From positions 1 to 64,000 of the forward strand of contig JAJZWA010000002.1 in assembly GCA_021846965.1 (NCBI GenBank): 64,000 bases of DNA. The letters run 5' to 3'. The notes under the pieces were generated by a model. The model saw nothing but the letters and a program-made list of their open reading frames with translations, searched no databases and was not told the origin of the DNA. Shown piece after piece: positions 47,903-57,628 of this stretch (within the stretch, counting starts at the first letter, position 1; the number at the start of each line of letters is the position of its first letter). Both the position numbers and the translations under genes were made by a program. Origin of the DNA: Pseudomonadota bacterium (lineage in GTDB: Bacteria; Pseudomonadota; Gammaproteobacteria; Burkholderiales; Burkholderiaceae_C).

Positions 47903-49600
47903 ATGGACCGACCCTGGCTTGCGCAATACCCGCAAGGCGTGCCCGCCGACATCGACCCCGGCGCGTTCCGCTCGCTGCCGGGGCTGCTGCAGCGCAGCTT
48001 CGAGAAGTTCGCCGAGCGCCCGGCCTTCGCGTTCATGGGCAAGCGCACCACCTATGCCCAGTGGGAGCGCGACTCGGCGGCCCTGGCGGCGTGGCTGCAG
48101 GCCCAGGGCCTGCGCGCGGGCGAGCGCATCGCGCTGATGATGCCCAACGTGCCGCAGTACCCCATCGCGGTGGCGGCGGCCCTGCGCGCCGGGCTGGTCG
48201 TGGTCAACGTGAATCCCCTGTACACCGCGCGTGAGCTGGAGCACCAGTTGCTCGACAGCGGGGCCAGCGCCATCATCATCCTGGAGAACTTCGCCCACAC
48301 CCTCGAGCAGGTGGGGGAGCGCGCCGGGCTGCGCGTGGTGCTGGTGGCCAGCATGGGCGACATGCTGGGAGGGCTCAAGGGAGGGGTGGTCAACCTGGTC
48401 GTGCGCCACCTCAAGCACCTGGTTCCCCGGTTCTCGCTGCCTGGTCACCATCGTTTCCCGCGGGCCATGGCCCGCGGCCGCGCCCTGGCCTTCACCCCCG
48501 TCGAGGCGCGGCCCGAGGATGTCGCGGTGCTGCAGTACACGGGCGGCACCACCGGGGTGTCCAAGGGGGCGGCGCTGAGCCACCGCAACCTGATCGCCAA
48601 CGTGCTGCAAAGCGATGCCTGGAACCAGCCGGCCCTGCGCCGGCATCCCGAGCTGGAGCAGATGAACACGGTCTGCGCGCTCCCGCTCTATCACATCTTC
48701 GCCTTCACGGTGGTCATGTTCCTGTCGGCCTACCAGGGCGGCATGATCGTGCTGATTCCCAATCCGCGCGACCTGAAGGCGACCATCGACGAGCTCAGCC
48801 ACTACGAGCTGCACTGCTTCCCGGCGGTCAACACCCTGTTCAACGCGCTGCTGCATCACGCGGACTTCGGACGCCTGGACACCCGCAAGCTGATGCTTTC
48901 GGTGGGCGGGGGCATGGCGGTGCAGGAGGCGGTCGCCCGGCAATGGCTGGAGCGCACGGGCTGCGCCATCTGCGAGGGCTACGGCCTGTCGGAGACCTCG
49001 CCCTCGGTGTGCTGCAACCCCACCGACACGGATCACTTCAGCGGCACCATCGGCCTGCCCCTGCCGTCCACCGAGATGGTCGTGGTGGACGACGACGGCC
49101 GGGTGCTGCCGGCCGGCGAGCGCGGGGAGGTCGCGGTGCGCGGACCGCAGGTCATGCAGGGCTACTGGGGGCGCCCCGACGATACCGCGCGCGCCTTCAC
49201 CGCCGAGGGATTCTTCAAGACCGGGGACGTGGGCATCATCGACGAGAAGGGCTATGTGCGCATCGTGGACCGCAAGAAGGACATGATCCTGGTGTCGGGC
49301 TTCAACGTCTACCCCAACGAGATCGAGGACGTCGCAGTGTCCCACCCCGGGGTGCTGGAGGCTGCCGCGGTGGGCGTGCCCGACCCCGATTCCGGGGAGT
49401 CCGTGCTGCTGTTCGTCGTGCGCTCCGACCCCTCGCTGGATGAGGCCAGCCTGCGCGCCTGGCTGGCCGAGCGCCTGACCGGCTACAAGCGGCCGCGGCG
49501 CATCGAGTTCCGCGACGAGCTGCCCAAGACCTCGGTGGGCAAGATCCTGCGCCGCTCGCTGCGCGAGCAGATGGTGCAGCGCCAGGGAGCGCGCTCGTGA
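47903..49600 (+). CDS. fadD: long-chain fatty acid-CoA ligase
   Basis: A 565-residue AMP-forming ligase of the FadD group. ATP motif [18 protein letters not shown] (about 210-226), adenylate motif [10 protein letters not shown] (about 357), [40 protein letters not shown] (the FACS signature region, about 430-475) and [10 protein letters not shown] at the end. It activates long-chain fatty acids on the inner membrane face for beta-oxidation. GAGGAG precedes the ATG at 47903. The probable operator upstream suggests acyl-CoA-responsive control. Confidence 0.95.
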   Translation: MDRPWLAQYPQGVPADIDPGAFRSLPGLLQRSFEKFAERPAFAFMGKRTTYAQWERDSAALAAWLQAQGLRAGERIALMMPNVPQYPIAVAAALRAGLVVVNVNPLYTARELEHQLLDSGASAIIILENFAHTLEQVGERAGLRVVLVASMGDMLGGLKGGVVNLVVRHLKHLVPRFSLPGHHRFPRAMARGRALAFTPVEARPEDVAVLQYTGGTTGVSKGAALSHRNLIANVLQSDAWNQPALRRHPELEQMNTVCALPLYHIFAFTVVMFLSAYQGGMIVLIPNPRDLKATIDELSHYELHCFPAVNTLFNALLHHADFGRLDTRKLMLSVGGGMAVQEAVARQWLERTGCAICEGYGLSETSPSVCCNPTDTDHFSGTIGLPLPSTEMVVVDDDGRVLPAGERGEVAVRGPQVMQGYWGRPDDTARAFTAEGFFKTGDVGIIDEKGYVRIVDRKKDMILVSGFNVYPNEIEDVAVSHPGVLEAAAVGVPDPDSGESVLLFVVRSDPSLDEASLRAWLAERLTGYKRPRRIEFRDELPKTSVGKILRRSLREQMVQRQGARS

Positions 49601-49619
49601 GTCAGGTCCCCCTGTCGCC

Positions 49620-50930
49620 ATGACGTCGCCGCGGGTTCCCGGTCGCGCCTACATCGTCGGCGGAGCGGTGCGCGACGCGCTGCTCGGCCGCCCGGTGCAC
49701 GACCGTGACTGGGTGGTGGTCGGCGCCACCGCGCAGCAGATGATCGACGCCGGCTTCCGCCCGGTGGGGCGTGACTTCCCGGTGTTCCTGCACCCGCTCA
49801 GCGGCGCCGAGTACGCGCTGGCGCGCACCGAGCGCAAGACCGGCGCCGGCTACCGCGGTTTCGCCGTGCATGCCGACCCCGGGGTGAGCCTGGAGCAGGA
49901 CCTGCAGCGCCGCGACCTCACCATCAACGCCATGGCGCAGGACGAACAGGGGAACATCGTCGACCCCTGGGGCGGGCGCCGTGACCTGGAGCAAGGCCTG
50001 CTGCGCCACGTGGGGCCCGCCTTCGCCGAGGACCCGGTGCGCATTCTTCGCGTGGCCCGCTTCGCGGCGCGCCTGCCGCAGTTCCGGCTGCATGCCCAGA
50101 CGCTGCAACTCATGCGCGACATGGTGGCCGCCGGGGAGGTGGACGCGCTGGTGCCCGAGCGCGTGTGGCAGGAAATGGCGCGCGGCCTGATGGAGGACGC
50201 TCCACGGCGCATGTTCGAGGTGCTGCGCGACTGCGGTGCGCTGGCGCGGATCCTGCCAGAGCTCGATGCCTTGTGGGGCGTTCCCCAGCGCGCGGACGCC
50301 CACCCGGAGATCGATTGCGGGGAACACCAGATGCTGGTGCTGCAGGCGGCCGCCGCCGCGCGGGCGCCGCTGGCGGTGCGCTGGGCCTGCCTGATGCACG
50401 ACCTGGGCAAGGCCCTGAGCCCGGCGGAGCTGTTGCCGCGGCACATCGGGCACGAGGCGCGCAGCGTGCGCCTGGCCGCGGCCGTGGCCGAGCGCCTGCG
50501 CGTTCCCTCCGAATGCGCCGAGCTGGCGGCGGTGGTGTGTGCCGAGCACGGCCATGTGCATCGAAGCCTGGAATTCGGCGCCGCGGCCGTGCTGCGCCTG
50601 CTGCAGCGTTGCGACGCGCTGCGCCGCCCGCAGCGTTTCGAGCTGGTGCTGCAGGCCTGCCGCGCCGACCATCTGGGGCGCGGGGGCGACTGGCCCGCGC
50701 GGCCTTATCCCCAGGAGCCCCGCCTGCTGGCCGCGCAGGCCGCCGCGCTGGCGGTGGACGCCGGCGCGGTGGCGCGCCAGGTCCTGCAGCGCGGCCCCGG
50801 CGCGCAGGTCGATGCGCAGGTGGATGCGCAGGTCGATGCGCGCAGCCATGCGCAGGCCATCGCGCAGGCGGTGGCGCGCGCGCGCGAGCAGGCCATCGAG
50901 CGGGCGCTGGCCGGCCAGCCATCGGTCTGA
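49620..50930 (+). CDS. cca: CCA-adding tRNA nucleotidyltransferase (HD type)
   Basis: A 436-residue class II nucleotidyltransferase: [11 protein letters not shown] (about 14), DRDWVVVG, the [10 protein letters not shown] motif (about 99), then [15 protein letters not shown] (tRNA contact) and a C-terminal HD domain ([12 protein letters not shown], about 258). It repairs and builds the tRNA 3' CCA; the HD domain adds phosphatase/phosphodiesterase activity in E. coli. Near the C-terminus is an AQVD-type repeat (12-bp units). It follows fadD by 19 bp on the same strand, but a shared function is unlikely. Confidence 0.92.
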   Translation: MTSPRVPGRAYIVGGAVRDALLGRPVHDRDWVVVGATAQQMIDAGFRPVGRDFPVFLHPLSGAEYALARTERKTGAGYRGFAVHADPGVSLEQDLQRRDLTINAMAQDEQGNIVDPWGGRRDLEQGLLRHVGPAFAEDPVRILRVARFAARLPQFRLHAQTLQLMRDMVAAGEVDALVPERVWQEMARGLMEDAPRRMFEVLRDCGALARILPELDALWGVPQRADAHPEIDCGEHQMLVLQAAAAARAPLAVRWACLMHDLGKALSPAELLPRHIGHEARSVRLAAAVAERLRVPSECAELAAVVCAEHGHVHRSLEFGAAAVLRLLQRCDALRRPQRFELVLQACRADHLGRGGDWPARPYPQEPRLLAAQAAALAVDAGAVARQVLQRGPGAQVDAQVDAQVDARSHAQAIAQAVARAREQAIERALAGQPSV

Positions 50931-51015
50931 GCCGGGCCGGGCCCGCCACGGCAGGGCGCGAACGAGCCCTCCCGGAGGGCGTGGGGAGCCGGCCGGCCCC
51001 TGGGGCCTCGAGCCT

Positions 51016-51930
51016 TCAGCCGCGGCGCGGATCCCGCGCCGGCTGCGGCCGCGCGAAGGCCAGGTCCAGGAAATTGCCCAGCACCGGCGAGGTGTCTCCG
51101 CGCCGCCAGGCCATCACGATGTCGGTGCTCGCGCCGGGATCGTCCAGTTCCAGGTAGTGCACCTGGGGCACCGAGGCGCGTTGCATCGACGCGGCGACCA
51201 GGCCCACGCCGATCCCGGCCGAGACCAGGCTGATCAGCGTGGGCATTTCATGCACCTCCTGCACCACGCGCGGGCTGAAGCCAGCCTCCAGGCACAGGGC
51301 CACGATCTGTTCGCGCAAGCCCGAGCCGAACTCGCGGCTGTACAGGATGAAGGGATCGTCGCGCAGGCGGCTCAGCGATACGCGCCCCAGCCCGGCCAGG
51401 GCATGCCCGGCGTGCACGGCGGCGTACAGGGGCTCGCGCTGCAGCACGCGCAGCTCCAGCGCCTGCTCGTCGGCCTGGCTGGTGCTGCGGATGAAGCCCA
51501 GGTCCAGCCCATGTTCCTGCAACTGCCGCAGTTGCTCGTTGGAGGAGAGCTGGCGCAGTTGCAGGCGCACCTCGGGCCACGCCCTGCGGAAATCGCGCAG
51601 CAGCCTGGGCAGCAGTTCGGAAAAGGGCATCGAGCCGGCGAAACCGATGGACAGCTCCCCGCTTTCCCCGCGCCCGGCGCGCTGCGCCAGCTCCTGGGCG
51701 CGAGCCAGTTGCTGCAGCACCACACGCGCCTGGGGCAGCAAGGCCGCCCCCGCCGCGGTCAGGGACACGCCGCCACGCCCGCGCTCGAACAGGCGCACGC
51801 CGAGCTTGCGTTCCAGCGCGCCGATGCGCTGGGACAGCGGGGGCTGGGAGATATGCAGGCGCTGCGCCGCGCGTGAGAAATGACGCTCCTCGGCGACGGC
51901 GAGAAAGGCCCGCAGATCCTGGATATCCAT
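51016..51930 (-). CDS. LysR-family transcriptional regulator
   Basis: A 304-residue LysR regulator. The N-terminal winged HTH (about 1-60) has LRAFLAVAEERHFSRAAQRLHISQPPLSQRI and KLGVRLFERG. The C-terminal co-inducer domain (about 90-300) binds an unknown ligand, with IGFAGSMPFSELLP at its start as in the CatM/BenM group. It is divergent from an MFS transporter, which is its likely target. The 114-bp gap holds an AT-rich palindrome. Confidence 0.9.
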   Translation of the reverse strand: MDIQDLRAFLAVAEERHFSRAAQRLHISQPPLSQRIGALERKLGVRLFERGRGGVSLTAAGAALLPQARVVLQQLARAQELAQRAGRGESGELSIGFAGSMPFSELLPRLLRDFRRAWPEVRLQLRQLSSNEQLRQLQEHGLDLGFIRSTSQADEQALELRVLQREPLYAAVHAGHALAGLGRVSLSRLRDDPFILYSREFGSGLREQIVALCLEAGFSPRVVQEVHEMPTLISLVSAGIGVGLVAASMQRASVPQVHYLELDDPGASTDIVMAWRRGDTSPVLGNFLDLAFARPQPARDPRRG

Positions 51931-51955
51931 AGGAATATCGTATCAAAGTAGACGA

Positions 51956-51967
51956 AAAATCGATTTT
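51956..51967. promoter_or_regulatory. AT-rich palindrome in the LysR/MFS gap, possible LysR-binding site
   Basis: AAAATCGATTTT (51956-51967) is a perfect 12-bp inverted repeat in an AT-rich patch between divergent genes. ATATCGTAT lies nearby (51935-51943). The position suits a regulator site and promoters, but the sequence lacks a clear T-N11-A spacing, so this is a candidate only. Confidence 0.4.
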
Positions 51968-52044
51968 CCATATGAAACGAGCGGGACTATGCTGGGAATC
52001 CCCGCTTGGGTTTCCGCCGTGCGCCCGCCGCGCCGGCATCGCGC

Positions 52045-53286
52045 ATGTCCCCTCCTCCGATTCGCCTCCCCGCCGCCGCCACGCCTTCCTGGCGCGCGCG
52101 CGTCGCCGTCGTCGCCGCCGGCATGAGCGCCTTTTTCACCATGTACGTGACCCAGGGCCTGCTGCCCTCGCTGCAAAGCGTGTTTCACGCCGGGGTCGCC
52201 GAACTCAGCCTGACCATCACCTTCACCACCCTCGCCGTGGCGCTGGCCGCGCCCTTCTCGGGCAGCGTGTCCGACCGCTTCGGGCGCCGGCGCGTGCTGC
52301 TGGTGTCGGTGGCGGCGCTCGCGCTGAGCACCCTGCTGGCGGCCACCGCGCGCTCCCTGCACGGCCTGCTGTTCTGGCGCCTGCTGGAAGGCTTGAGCAT
52401 CCCCGGCATCTTCACCGCCACCGTGGCCTACATCGGCGAGGAGTGGCCCGCGGGACAGATCTCTTCGGTGACGGCCCTGTACATCTCCGGCTCGGTGGCA
52501 GGGGGCTTTCTCGGGCGTTTCATCGCGGGCCTGGCCACGGCCCGCTGGGACTGGCAGGCTGCCTTCGTGCTCCTGGGCCTGATCAACGCGGGCATCGCCG
52601 TGGTGATCGCCGCCTGGCTGCCCGCCTCCACACGCTTTCGCCCCTCGGCCAGCCTGCGCGAGTCCCTGGCCGGGCTGCCCCTGCACCTGCGCAACCCGCT
52701 GCTGCTGGGCAGCTATGCCATCGGCTTCGGCATCCTGTTCTGCCAGGTCTGCAGTTTCACCTATGTGAGCTTTCATCTGGCGGCGCCCCCCTACGATCTG
52801 AGCCTGCGCCAGCTCAGCCTGCTGTTCACCGTCTACCTGGTGGGCATGGTGGTCACGCCGCTGGCGGGGCGCCTGGCCTGGCGTTTCGGGCAGCGGCGGG
52901 TGTTTTTCGCCGCCGTTTCCTGCTCGATCCTGGGCATCGCGCTGAGCCTGGCCCCGAGTCTGGCGCTGATCGTGATCGGCCTGACCCTGAGCTCGGCCGG
53001 GGTCTTCATCTCGCAGAGCATGGCCACCTCGCAGGTGCCCGTGTTCGCCCGCCAGGCGCGCTCCAGTGCCGTCGGCCTGTACGTGATGTGCTACTACATC
53101 GGCGGCAGCGTGGGCGCCTTCGCACCCAGTGCGGTGTGGCTGCGAGCCGGCTGGCCGGGCTGCGTGGCGCTGGTCATCCTGGTGCAGGTGCTCATCGCCG
53201 TGGCGGCGCTGCGCATCTGGCCGGCGCGAGCCGAATCAGCGCAGCAGGCGGTCCACCAGCCAAAGCCCCAGCCACAGCAGGCTTAG
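52045..53286 (+). CDS. MFS transporter, YnfM-like
   Basis: A 413-residue transporter with about 12 membrane helices. The MFS motif A form SDRFGRRRVLL (loop 2-3) and GRLAWRFGQRRVF (loop 8-9) are present. It resembles the YnfM/AraJ-type efflux group. The substrate is unknown. It is divergent from a LysR gene that may control it. The ATG at 52045 is chosen because the first helix follows soon; an upstream in-frame ATG at 52006 adds an Arg/Ala-rich stretch. Its last 51 bp overlap the DUF2905 gene on the other strand. Confidence 0.9.
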   Translation: MSPPPIRLPAAATPSWRARVAVVAAGMSAFFTMYVTQGLLPSLQSVFHAGVAELSLTITFTTLAVALAAPFSGSVSDRFGRRRVLLVSVAALALSTLLAATARSLHGLLFWRLLEGLSIPGIFTATVAYIGEEWPAGQISSVTALYISGSVAGGFLGRFIAGLATARWDWQAAFVLLGLINAGIAVVIAAWLPASTRFRPSASLRESLAGLPLHLRNPLLLGSYAIGFGILFCQVCSFTYVSFHLAAPPYDLSLRQLSLLFTVYLVGMVVTPLAGRLAWRFGQRRVFFAAVSCSILGIALSLAPSLALIVIGLTLSSAGVFISQSMATSQVPVFARQARSSAVGLYVMCYYIGGSVGAFAPSAVWLRAGWPGCVALVILVQVLIAVAALRIWPARAESAQQAVHQPKPQPQQA

Positions 53287-53427
53287 CGAGCCCAGCGGCA
53301 GCAGCCAGGGCTTGCCGAACATGCGCCAGCGCAGGTCCAGGGGCATGCGGCCGAAGCCGAACTTGCTCAACCAGGGCAGCAGGGCGCTGAGCACCAGGCT
53401 ACCGAGCAGGAACCCCATCAATCCCAC
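53236..53427 (-). CDS. DUF2905 membrane protein
   Basis: A 63-residue protein with two hydrophobic helices around LGLGR-like KFGFGRMPLDLRWRMFGK. This is the compact DUF2905 pattern (inner membrane; function unknown). Its start overlaps the MidA-like methyltransferase end by 10 bp, and its end overlaps the convergent MFS gene by 51 bp. Short but a clear family match. Confidence 0.8.
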   Translation of the reverse strand: MGLMGFLLGSLVLSALLPWLSKFGFGRMPLDLRWRMFGKPWLLPLGSLSLLWLGLWLVDRLLR

Positions 53428-54656
53428 GCCGGCGCCCCGTTCGGGTCGGCGCCCGGTGCCGGCGCCTCCTCCAGCGCCGCGCTGCGGTCGCCCTGCGCGA
53501 AGGCCGCCAAGGGCTGCTGCAGGCCACGGCCCACCGCCAGCACCTTGAACAGTTCGCCCATTTCGTGTTCACCCAGCAACTTCTGCACGCCGGCGGCCAG
53601 GCGCAGCGAGGCTGCGTCCCCGGCGGCCATGCGCGGGCCGAGCAGGTCCAGCAGCCCGGCATTGAGCAGGAAGCGGGCCTGGCTGGTGTAGCCCAGCAGA
53701 TCCAGCCCCGCCTCGCGTGCCGCGCGGGCCATGGCGCTGAAGTCGACATGGGCGGTGATGTCCGAAAGCCCCGGCTCCCACAGCGGGTCGTCGTGGGCAC
53801 GGTGCGCGCGGTGGCAGCGCAGGGTGCCCCCCGAGCGCTGCGGATGGTCGTATTCGCGCGCCGGGAAGCCGTAGTCGAACAGCAGCGCCACGCCCCGACC
53901 CAGGTGCGCGCCCAGGCTGCGCATGAAGCCTTCGGCCGCCTCGTGCCATTCGGTCACGCTGCCTGGCGCCAGCTGGCGCAGGCTCGGCCGCAGCGTGCAG
54001 CCGGCGGGCAAGGGACGATCGCTCCAGCACAGCCGGCCCTCGGCGTCCAGGCTCACGCCGCGCTCCAGCCAGCCGGTTTCGTCACGGCGCAGCAGGCGCA
54101 CCGGCATCGCGTCCAGCACCTCATTGCCCAGCACGAGCGCGTCGAAACTCTCGGGAAGGCGTTCCCACCAGCGCACGCGTCGGGCCAGTTCCTCCGGCAG
54201 CGCGGACACGGCCGCGCGCTGGCGCTCGCGCATCGCCGCGGAGACCTCGACGATGGCGTACTCCTCGGGCAGCCAGGCGCCCGCATCGGCCAGTTCGCGC
54301 AGCAGGGCGCAGGCAAGAGCCGCGCTGCCGGCGCCGAACTCGACCACGCGGTCCAGGCGCATCGAGGTCCCGAGCGCGGCCAGCTGGCGCGCCAGCGTGG
54401 CCGCGAACAGGGGCGAGAGTTCGGGGGCGGTGATGAAGTCGCTGGCGCCGCCCCAGGCTCCGAGCACGCCGGGCGAAGCCGCGTAGTAGCCCAGGCCGGG
54501 GTGGTACAGCGCCAGATGCATGTAGCGATCGAAGCCGATCCAGCCGCCCCCCGCCGCGATCTCGCGACGCAGCACGTCCATCAGCTCGGCCGCGCGCCTC
54601 GCCTGTCCGGCCGGCGCCGCGGCGGGCTCGCGGGGTAGACTACATGTTGGATCCAT
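53418..54656 (-). CDS. MidA-like SAM-dependent methyltransferase (DUF185)
   Basis: A 412-residue protein of the NDUFAF7/MidA family: FDRYMHLALYHPGLGYYA (about 58), FITAPELSPLFAATLARQL (about 88), VEFGAGSAALACALL (SAM site, about 118) and LGNEVLDAMPVRLL (about 180). In eukaryotes the homologue methylates an arginine of complex I subunit NDUFS2; the bacterial target is not known. The start MDPTCSLPREP is chosen at 54656; upstream frame is not family-like. Divergent from the folate reductase-like gene 25 bp away. Confidence 0.88.
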   Translation of the reverse strand: MDPTCSLPREPAAAPAGQARRAAELMDVLRREIAAGGGWIGFDRYMHLALYHPGLGYYAASPGVLGAWGGASDFITAPELSPLFAATLARQLAALGTSMRLDRVVEFGAGSAALACALLRELADAGAWLPEEYAIVEVSAAMRERQRAAVSALPEELARRVRWWERLPESFDALVLGNEVLDAMPVRLLRRDETGWLERGVSLDAEGRLCWSDRPLPAGCTLRPSLRQLAPGSVTEWHEAAEGFMRSLGAHLGRGVALLFDYGFPAREYDHPQRSGGTLRCHRAHRAHDDPLWEPGLSDITAHVDFSAMARAAREAGLDLLGYTSQARFLLNAGLLDLLGPRMAAGDAASLRLAAGVQKLLGEHEMGELFKVLAVGRGLQQPLAAFAQGDRSAALEEAPAPGADPNGAPAWD

Positions 54657-54681
54657 TGATGCGATTGTAGGTTCGCCGCCC

Positions 54682-55482
54682 ATGCCCGAAGTTCCAACCC
54701 GCCGCGCAGGCGCAGCCGGCGAGCCGGCCGCGCAGCGGCCCGTGGCCCTGGTCACCGGCGCGGGGCGACGCCTCGGCCGTGCGGTGGCGATCCGGCTGGC
54801 CGAGGCTGGCTGGGATGTCGCGGCCCACTACCGCGGCTCGCATGACGAAGCCGAGCAGCTGTGCGTGCAGCTGCGCGAGCTGGGCGTGCGCGCCGAGGGC
54901 TTCCGCGCCGATCTGGCCGACGAGGCCAGCACCCGCGAGCTGGTGCCCAGCGTGGCACGCGCGCTCGGGCGGGTGGACGCGGTGGTGAACAACGCCTCCC
55001 TGTTCGAATACGACTCGGCCGCCGACTTCGGCGGCGCGAGCGCGCTGCGGCACTATCGCGTCAACACCATCGCCCCCGTGCTGCTGGCGCAGGCCCTGCA
55101 TGCCGAGCTGCTGGCCCGGGGGGCGCGGGGTTGCGTGGTCAACCTGCTGGACCAGAAGCTGTGGAATCCGAACCCGGATCACCTGTCCTACACCCTGAGC
55201 AAGGCGGCGCTGCGTGAGGCCAATACCCTGCTGGCGCAGGCGCTGGCGCCCCAGCTGCGCGTGGTGGCGGTGGCTCCCGGCATGACCCTGGGCACCGAGC
55301 TGATCGACGAGGCGCGCCTGCGCGAGCTGCAGGCCGCCGGGCCGCTGGGCCAGGGCCCGCATGCCGAGGACATCGCCGACGCCGTGCTGTTCGCGCTGCG
55401 CAATCCCGCCATGAGCGGTTGCGAGCTGCTGGTGGATGCCGGACAGCACCTGCAGGCGCGCCCTCGCGATTTCGCTTTCTGA
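54682..55482 (+). CDS. SDR-family reductase, FolM-like
   Basis: A 266-residue short-chain dehydrogenase. Nucleotide motif VALVTGAGRRLGRAVA (about 21-36) and NNASLFEYDS (about 108). The YxxxK catalytic pair is in LSYTLSKAAL (about 170). The motif GAGRRLGR and the following folB match FolM, the alternative dihydrofolate/dihydromonapterin reductase. It would reduce dihydromonapterin or dihydrofolate with NADPH. The adjacency to folB is the main support. A generic SDR role cannot be excluded. Confidence 0.75.
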   Translation: MPEVPTRRAGAAGEPAAQRPVALVTGAGRRLGRAVAIRLAEAGWDVAAHYRGSHDEAEQLCVQLRELGVRAEGFRADLADEASTRELVPSVARALGRVDAVVNNASLFEYDSAADFGGASALRHYRVNTIAPVLLAQALHAELLARGARGCVVNLLDQKLWNPNPDHLSYTLSKAALREANTLLAQALAPQLRVVAVAPGMTLGTELIDEARLRELQAAGPLGQGPHAEDIADAVLFALRNPAMSGCELLVDAGQHLQARPRDFAF

Positions 55483-55484
55483 CC

Positions 55485-55847
55485 ATGCGTACCTTGTACC
55501 TCGAACGCCTGCGCGTGCAGGCCAGCGTGGGCATCCTCGAGCATGAACTGCGCTCGCGCCAGCTTCTGCTGGTGTCCATCGCCGCCGAACTGCCCGATGC
55601 GCCCTCGCTGCCGGCCGCCGACGACGTGGCCCATGTGCTGGACTACCGGCTGCTGCGCGCGATCGCGCTGGAGGAGGTCGGTCACGGCCACGTGAACATG
55701 CTGGAAACCCTGGCCGGGCGCATCGCGCAGCGGGTGCTCGGGCTCGAAGGCGTGCGCCGCGTGCGGGTTCGCGTGGACAAGCCGAACATCTTTCCCGATT
55801 GCGACGGCGTGGGCATCGAGGTGTCCCAGGACCGCCAGCGCAGCTGA
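55485..55847 (+). CDS. folB: dihydroneopterin aldolase
   Basis: A 120-residue FolB-type T-fold aldolase: [21 protein letters not shown] at the start, then [26 protein letters not shown] with the conserved YxxL and catalytic-region residues, and [17 protein letters not shown]. It cleaves dihydroneopterin in folate synthesis. It begins 2 bp after the folM-like gene, and its TGA overlaps the following ttcA ATG (TGATG). Three genes, one transcript. Confidence 0.92.
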   Translation: MRTLYLERLRVQASVGILEHELRSRQLLLVSIAAELPDAPSLPAADDVAHVLDYRLLRAIALEEVGHGHVNMLETLAGRIAQRVLGLEGVRRVRVRVDKPNIFPDCDGVGIEVSQDRQRS

Positions 55848-56758
55848 TGGAACACCGGAGCGCCGCGATGGATCCGCGCAAGCACGAACTCGAGATCAAC
55901 AAGCTGTCCAAGCGCCTGCATCGCCTGGTCGGGCAGGCCATCGGTGATTTCGGCATGATCCAGGACGGCGACAAGGTCATGGTGTGCATGTCGGGCGGGA
56001 AGGACAGCCACGTGCTGCTCGACCTGCTGCTCAGCCTGCGCGAGCGCGCACCGGTGGATTTCGAGATCGTCGCCGTCAACCTGGACCAGAAGCAGCCGGG
56101 CTTCCCCGAGCACGTGCTTCCGGAGTACCTGGCCGGCCGCGGCGTGCCGTTTCACATCGAGCAGCAGGACACCTATTCGGTGGTCAAGCGCGTGGTCCCG
56201 GAGGGTGCCACCCTGTGCAGCCTGTGCTCGCGCCTGCGTCGTGGCATCCTGTACCGCGTGGCCAGCGAACTCGGAGCGACGCGGATCGCGCTGGGCCATC
56301 ACCGCGACGACATCCTGCAGACCTTCCTGCTCAACCTGTTCTTCGGCGGCAAGCTCAAGGCCATGCCGCCCAAGCTGGTGAGCGACGATGGGCGCCATGT
56401 GGTCATCCGTCCCCTGGCCTATGTCGAGGAAGCCGACCTGGCACGCTGGGCCGAGCATCGGGGCTTTCCCATCATTCCCTGCACGCTGTGTGGCAGCCAG
56501 GAGCAATTGCAGCGCAAGCAGGTCGCGGCCCTGCTGCGGGACTGGGAGCGTCAGCACCCCGGGCGCCTGGAGTCGATGTTCGGCGCCCTGGGGCGGGTGG
56601 TGCCCTCGCACCTGCTCGACCGCGAAGCCTTCGGATTCGCCGACCTGCGCGCGCAGGGACTTCCCGACCCTGACGGGGACAAGGCCTTCGACCCCGAACC
56701 CTGCGAGCCGCCCGTCTCGGAGCAGCGCATGCTGAGCCCGCTGGACAGCCTGGGCTGA
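55847..56758 (+). CDS. ttcA: tRNA 2-thiocytidine biosynthesis protein
   Basis: A 303-residue PP-loop sulfur transferase (s2C32 in tRNA). PP-loop [17 protein letters not shown] (about 50), CxxC LCSLCSR (about 125) and a third Cys in PCTLCGSQ (about 215) that together bind a 4Fe-4S cluster. The ATG at 55847 overlaps the folB stop (TGATG); an internal ATG at 55868 has a better ribosome site (CGGAG) and is an alternative start that removes seven residues. Confidence 0.95.
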   Translation: MEHRSAAMDPRKHELEINKLSKRLHRLVGQAIGDFGMIQDGDKVMVCMSGGKDSHVLLDLLLSLRERAPVDFEIVAVNLDQKQPGFPEHVLPEYLAGRGVPFHIEQQDTYSVVKRVVPEGATLCSLCSRLRRGILYRVASELGATRIALGHHRDDILQTFLLNLFFGGKLKAMPPKLVSDDGRHVVIRPLAYVEEADLARWAEHRGFPIIPCTLCGSQEQLQRKQVAALLRDWERQHPGRLESMFGALGRVVPSHLLDREAFGFADLRAQGLPDPDGDKAFDPEPCEPPVSEQRMLSPLDSLG

Positions 56759-56847
56759 GCGCCGCCGCCAGGGCAAGACGCTGTTCGAGCCGGCGGAGTA
56801 AAGTATCCGGGACCGCCGCAGGCTTCCGACCCCGCGCGGCCCGAGCC

Positions 56848-57498
56848 ATGATCCCTGAACTGTCCAAGCTTCTCCTGCCCCGCCGCGCCTCGGGCGCGCT
56901 GCGTGCCGGGCTGCTGGGCGGCGCGCTGGCGCTGTTCGGTCTGCTCGGGGGCTGCGCGTCGCTGAATGTCCACGCCTACCACGTCGACACCCCCAGGCCC
57001 GCACCCCAGGCGCTGGTGGGTGCCCGGGTGCAGCTGCAGGCGGCGCCCGCCGACGCCGAGGGGCCGCAGGCCGAGGTCATGCGCAGGGCCGTGCTCGACG
57101 CCATGACCCACGCCGGCATGGTGCCGCTGCTGGGCAGCCCGGCGCCTTACACGGCGCGTTACGCCTTCCACAGCTACGCCGACTTCGAGGCCAGCTTTCC
57201 CAGCGCGTGGCCGCCCCCCGGGCCCCCGATCCTGCTGCCCGACGGGGCCTGGATCTACAACGGCTATCCGTGGTGGTACCAGGGCTGGTCCTGGCCCCCG
57301 CCGTGGTACGAGCGGGTGTTCGAGATCGAGATCCGCGACGCCTCCAGCGGGGCGCTGGTGTGGCGCAGCAGCTCGCTGATCGGCGGCTACGACCAGCGCA
57401 TCGCCCCGGTGGCCCGCCAGCTCGCCGCGGCCGCCTTCGCGGATTTCCCGCAGGGCAGCGGCAAGCGCCTGGTGCGCGAAGCCCCGACGCCGCGCTGA
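56848..57498 (+). CDS. outer-membrane lipoprotein, DUF4136-like
   Basis: A 216-residue lipoprotein. The signal peptide (about 15-36) ends in lipobox LLGGC with Cys37 as lipid-attachment site. The remainder has a DUF4136-like pattern: an N-terminal strand HAYHVD, a Tyr/Trp-rich central loop (PWWYQGWSWPPPWYERVFEIEI) and a C-terminal ARQLAAAAFADFPQ. Its function is unknown. It would be anchored in the outer membrane (no Asp at +2 seen). Confidence 0.75.
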   Translation: MIPELSKLLLPRRASGALRAGLLGGALALFGLLGGCASLNVHAYHVDTPRPAPQALVGARVQLQAAPADAEGPQAEVMRRAVLDAMTHAGMVPLLGSPAPYTARYAFHSYADFEASFPSAWPPPGPPILLPDGAWIYNGYPWWYQGWSWPPPWYERVFEIEIRDASSGALVWRSSSLIGGYDQRIAPVARQLAAAAFADFPQGSGKRLVREAPTPR

Positions 57499-57555
57499 GG
57501 GCCGCGCGGCCCGGGCGCGGGTGGGTCGAAGCTCGCTGGGCCGCAGTGTTTTCCC

Positions 57556-57561
57556 TATAAT
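57556..57561 (+). promoter_or_regulatory. -10 element upstream of fmdB
   Basis: A perfect TATAAT with weak -35 upstream (GCAGTG around 57533). Transcription would start near 57568, just before a two-hairpin leader. Confidence 0.6.
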
Positions 57562-57574
57562 CGGCACGAATCTT

Positions 57575-57628
57575 GCACCGCTGGCCGCGAGGCGCGGCGG
57601 TGCTCGCACGGACTTGAAGACCGTGCGA
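57575..57628 (+). ncRNA. two-hairpin leader of fmdB, candidate cis element
   Basis: Hairpin 1: GCACCGC (57575-57581) with GCGGTGC (57597-57603). Hairpin 2: TCGCACGG (57604-57611) with CCGTGCGA (57621-57628), loop ACTTGAAGA. They are directly adjacent, lie downstream of a strong -10 element and precede a pyrimidine-rich CCCTTCC. There is no T-tract. It may be an attenuator-like or stabilising element; the function is unknown. Confidence 0.4.

Noticed and set aside
50966-50980. Terminator after cca
   Set aside because: GCCCTC/GAGGGC can form a short hairpin, but it is followed by GTGGGG and not by T residues, so termination is not supported.
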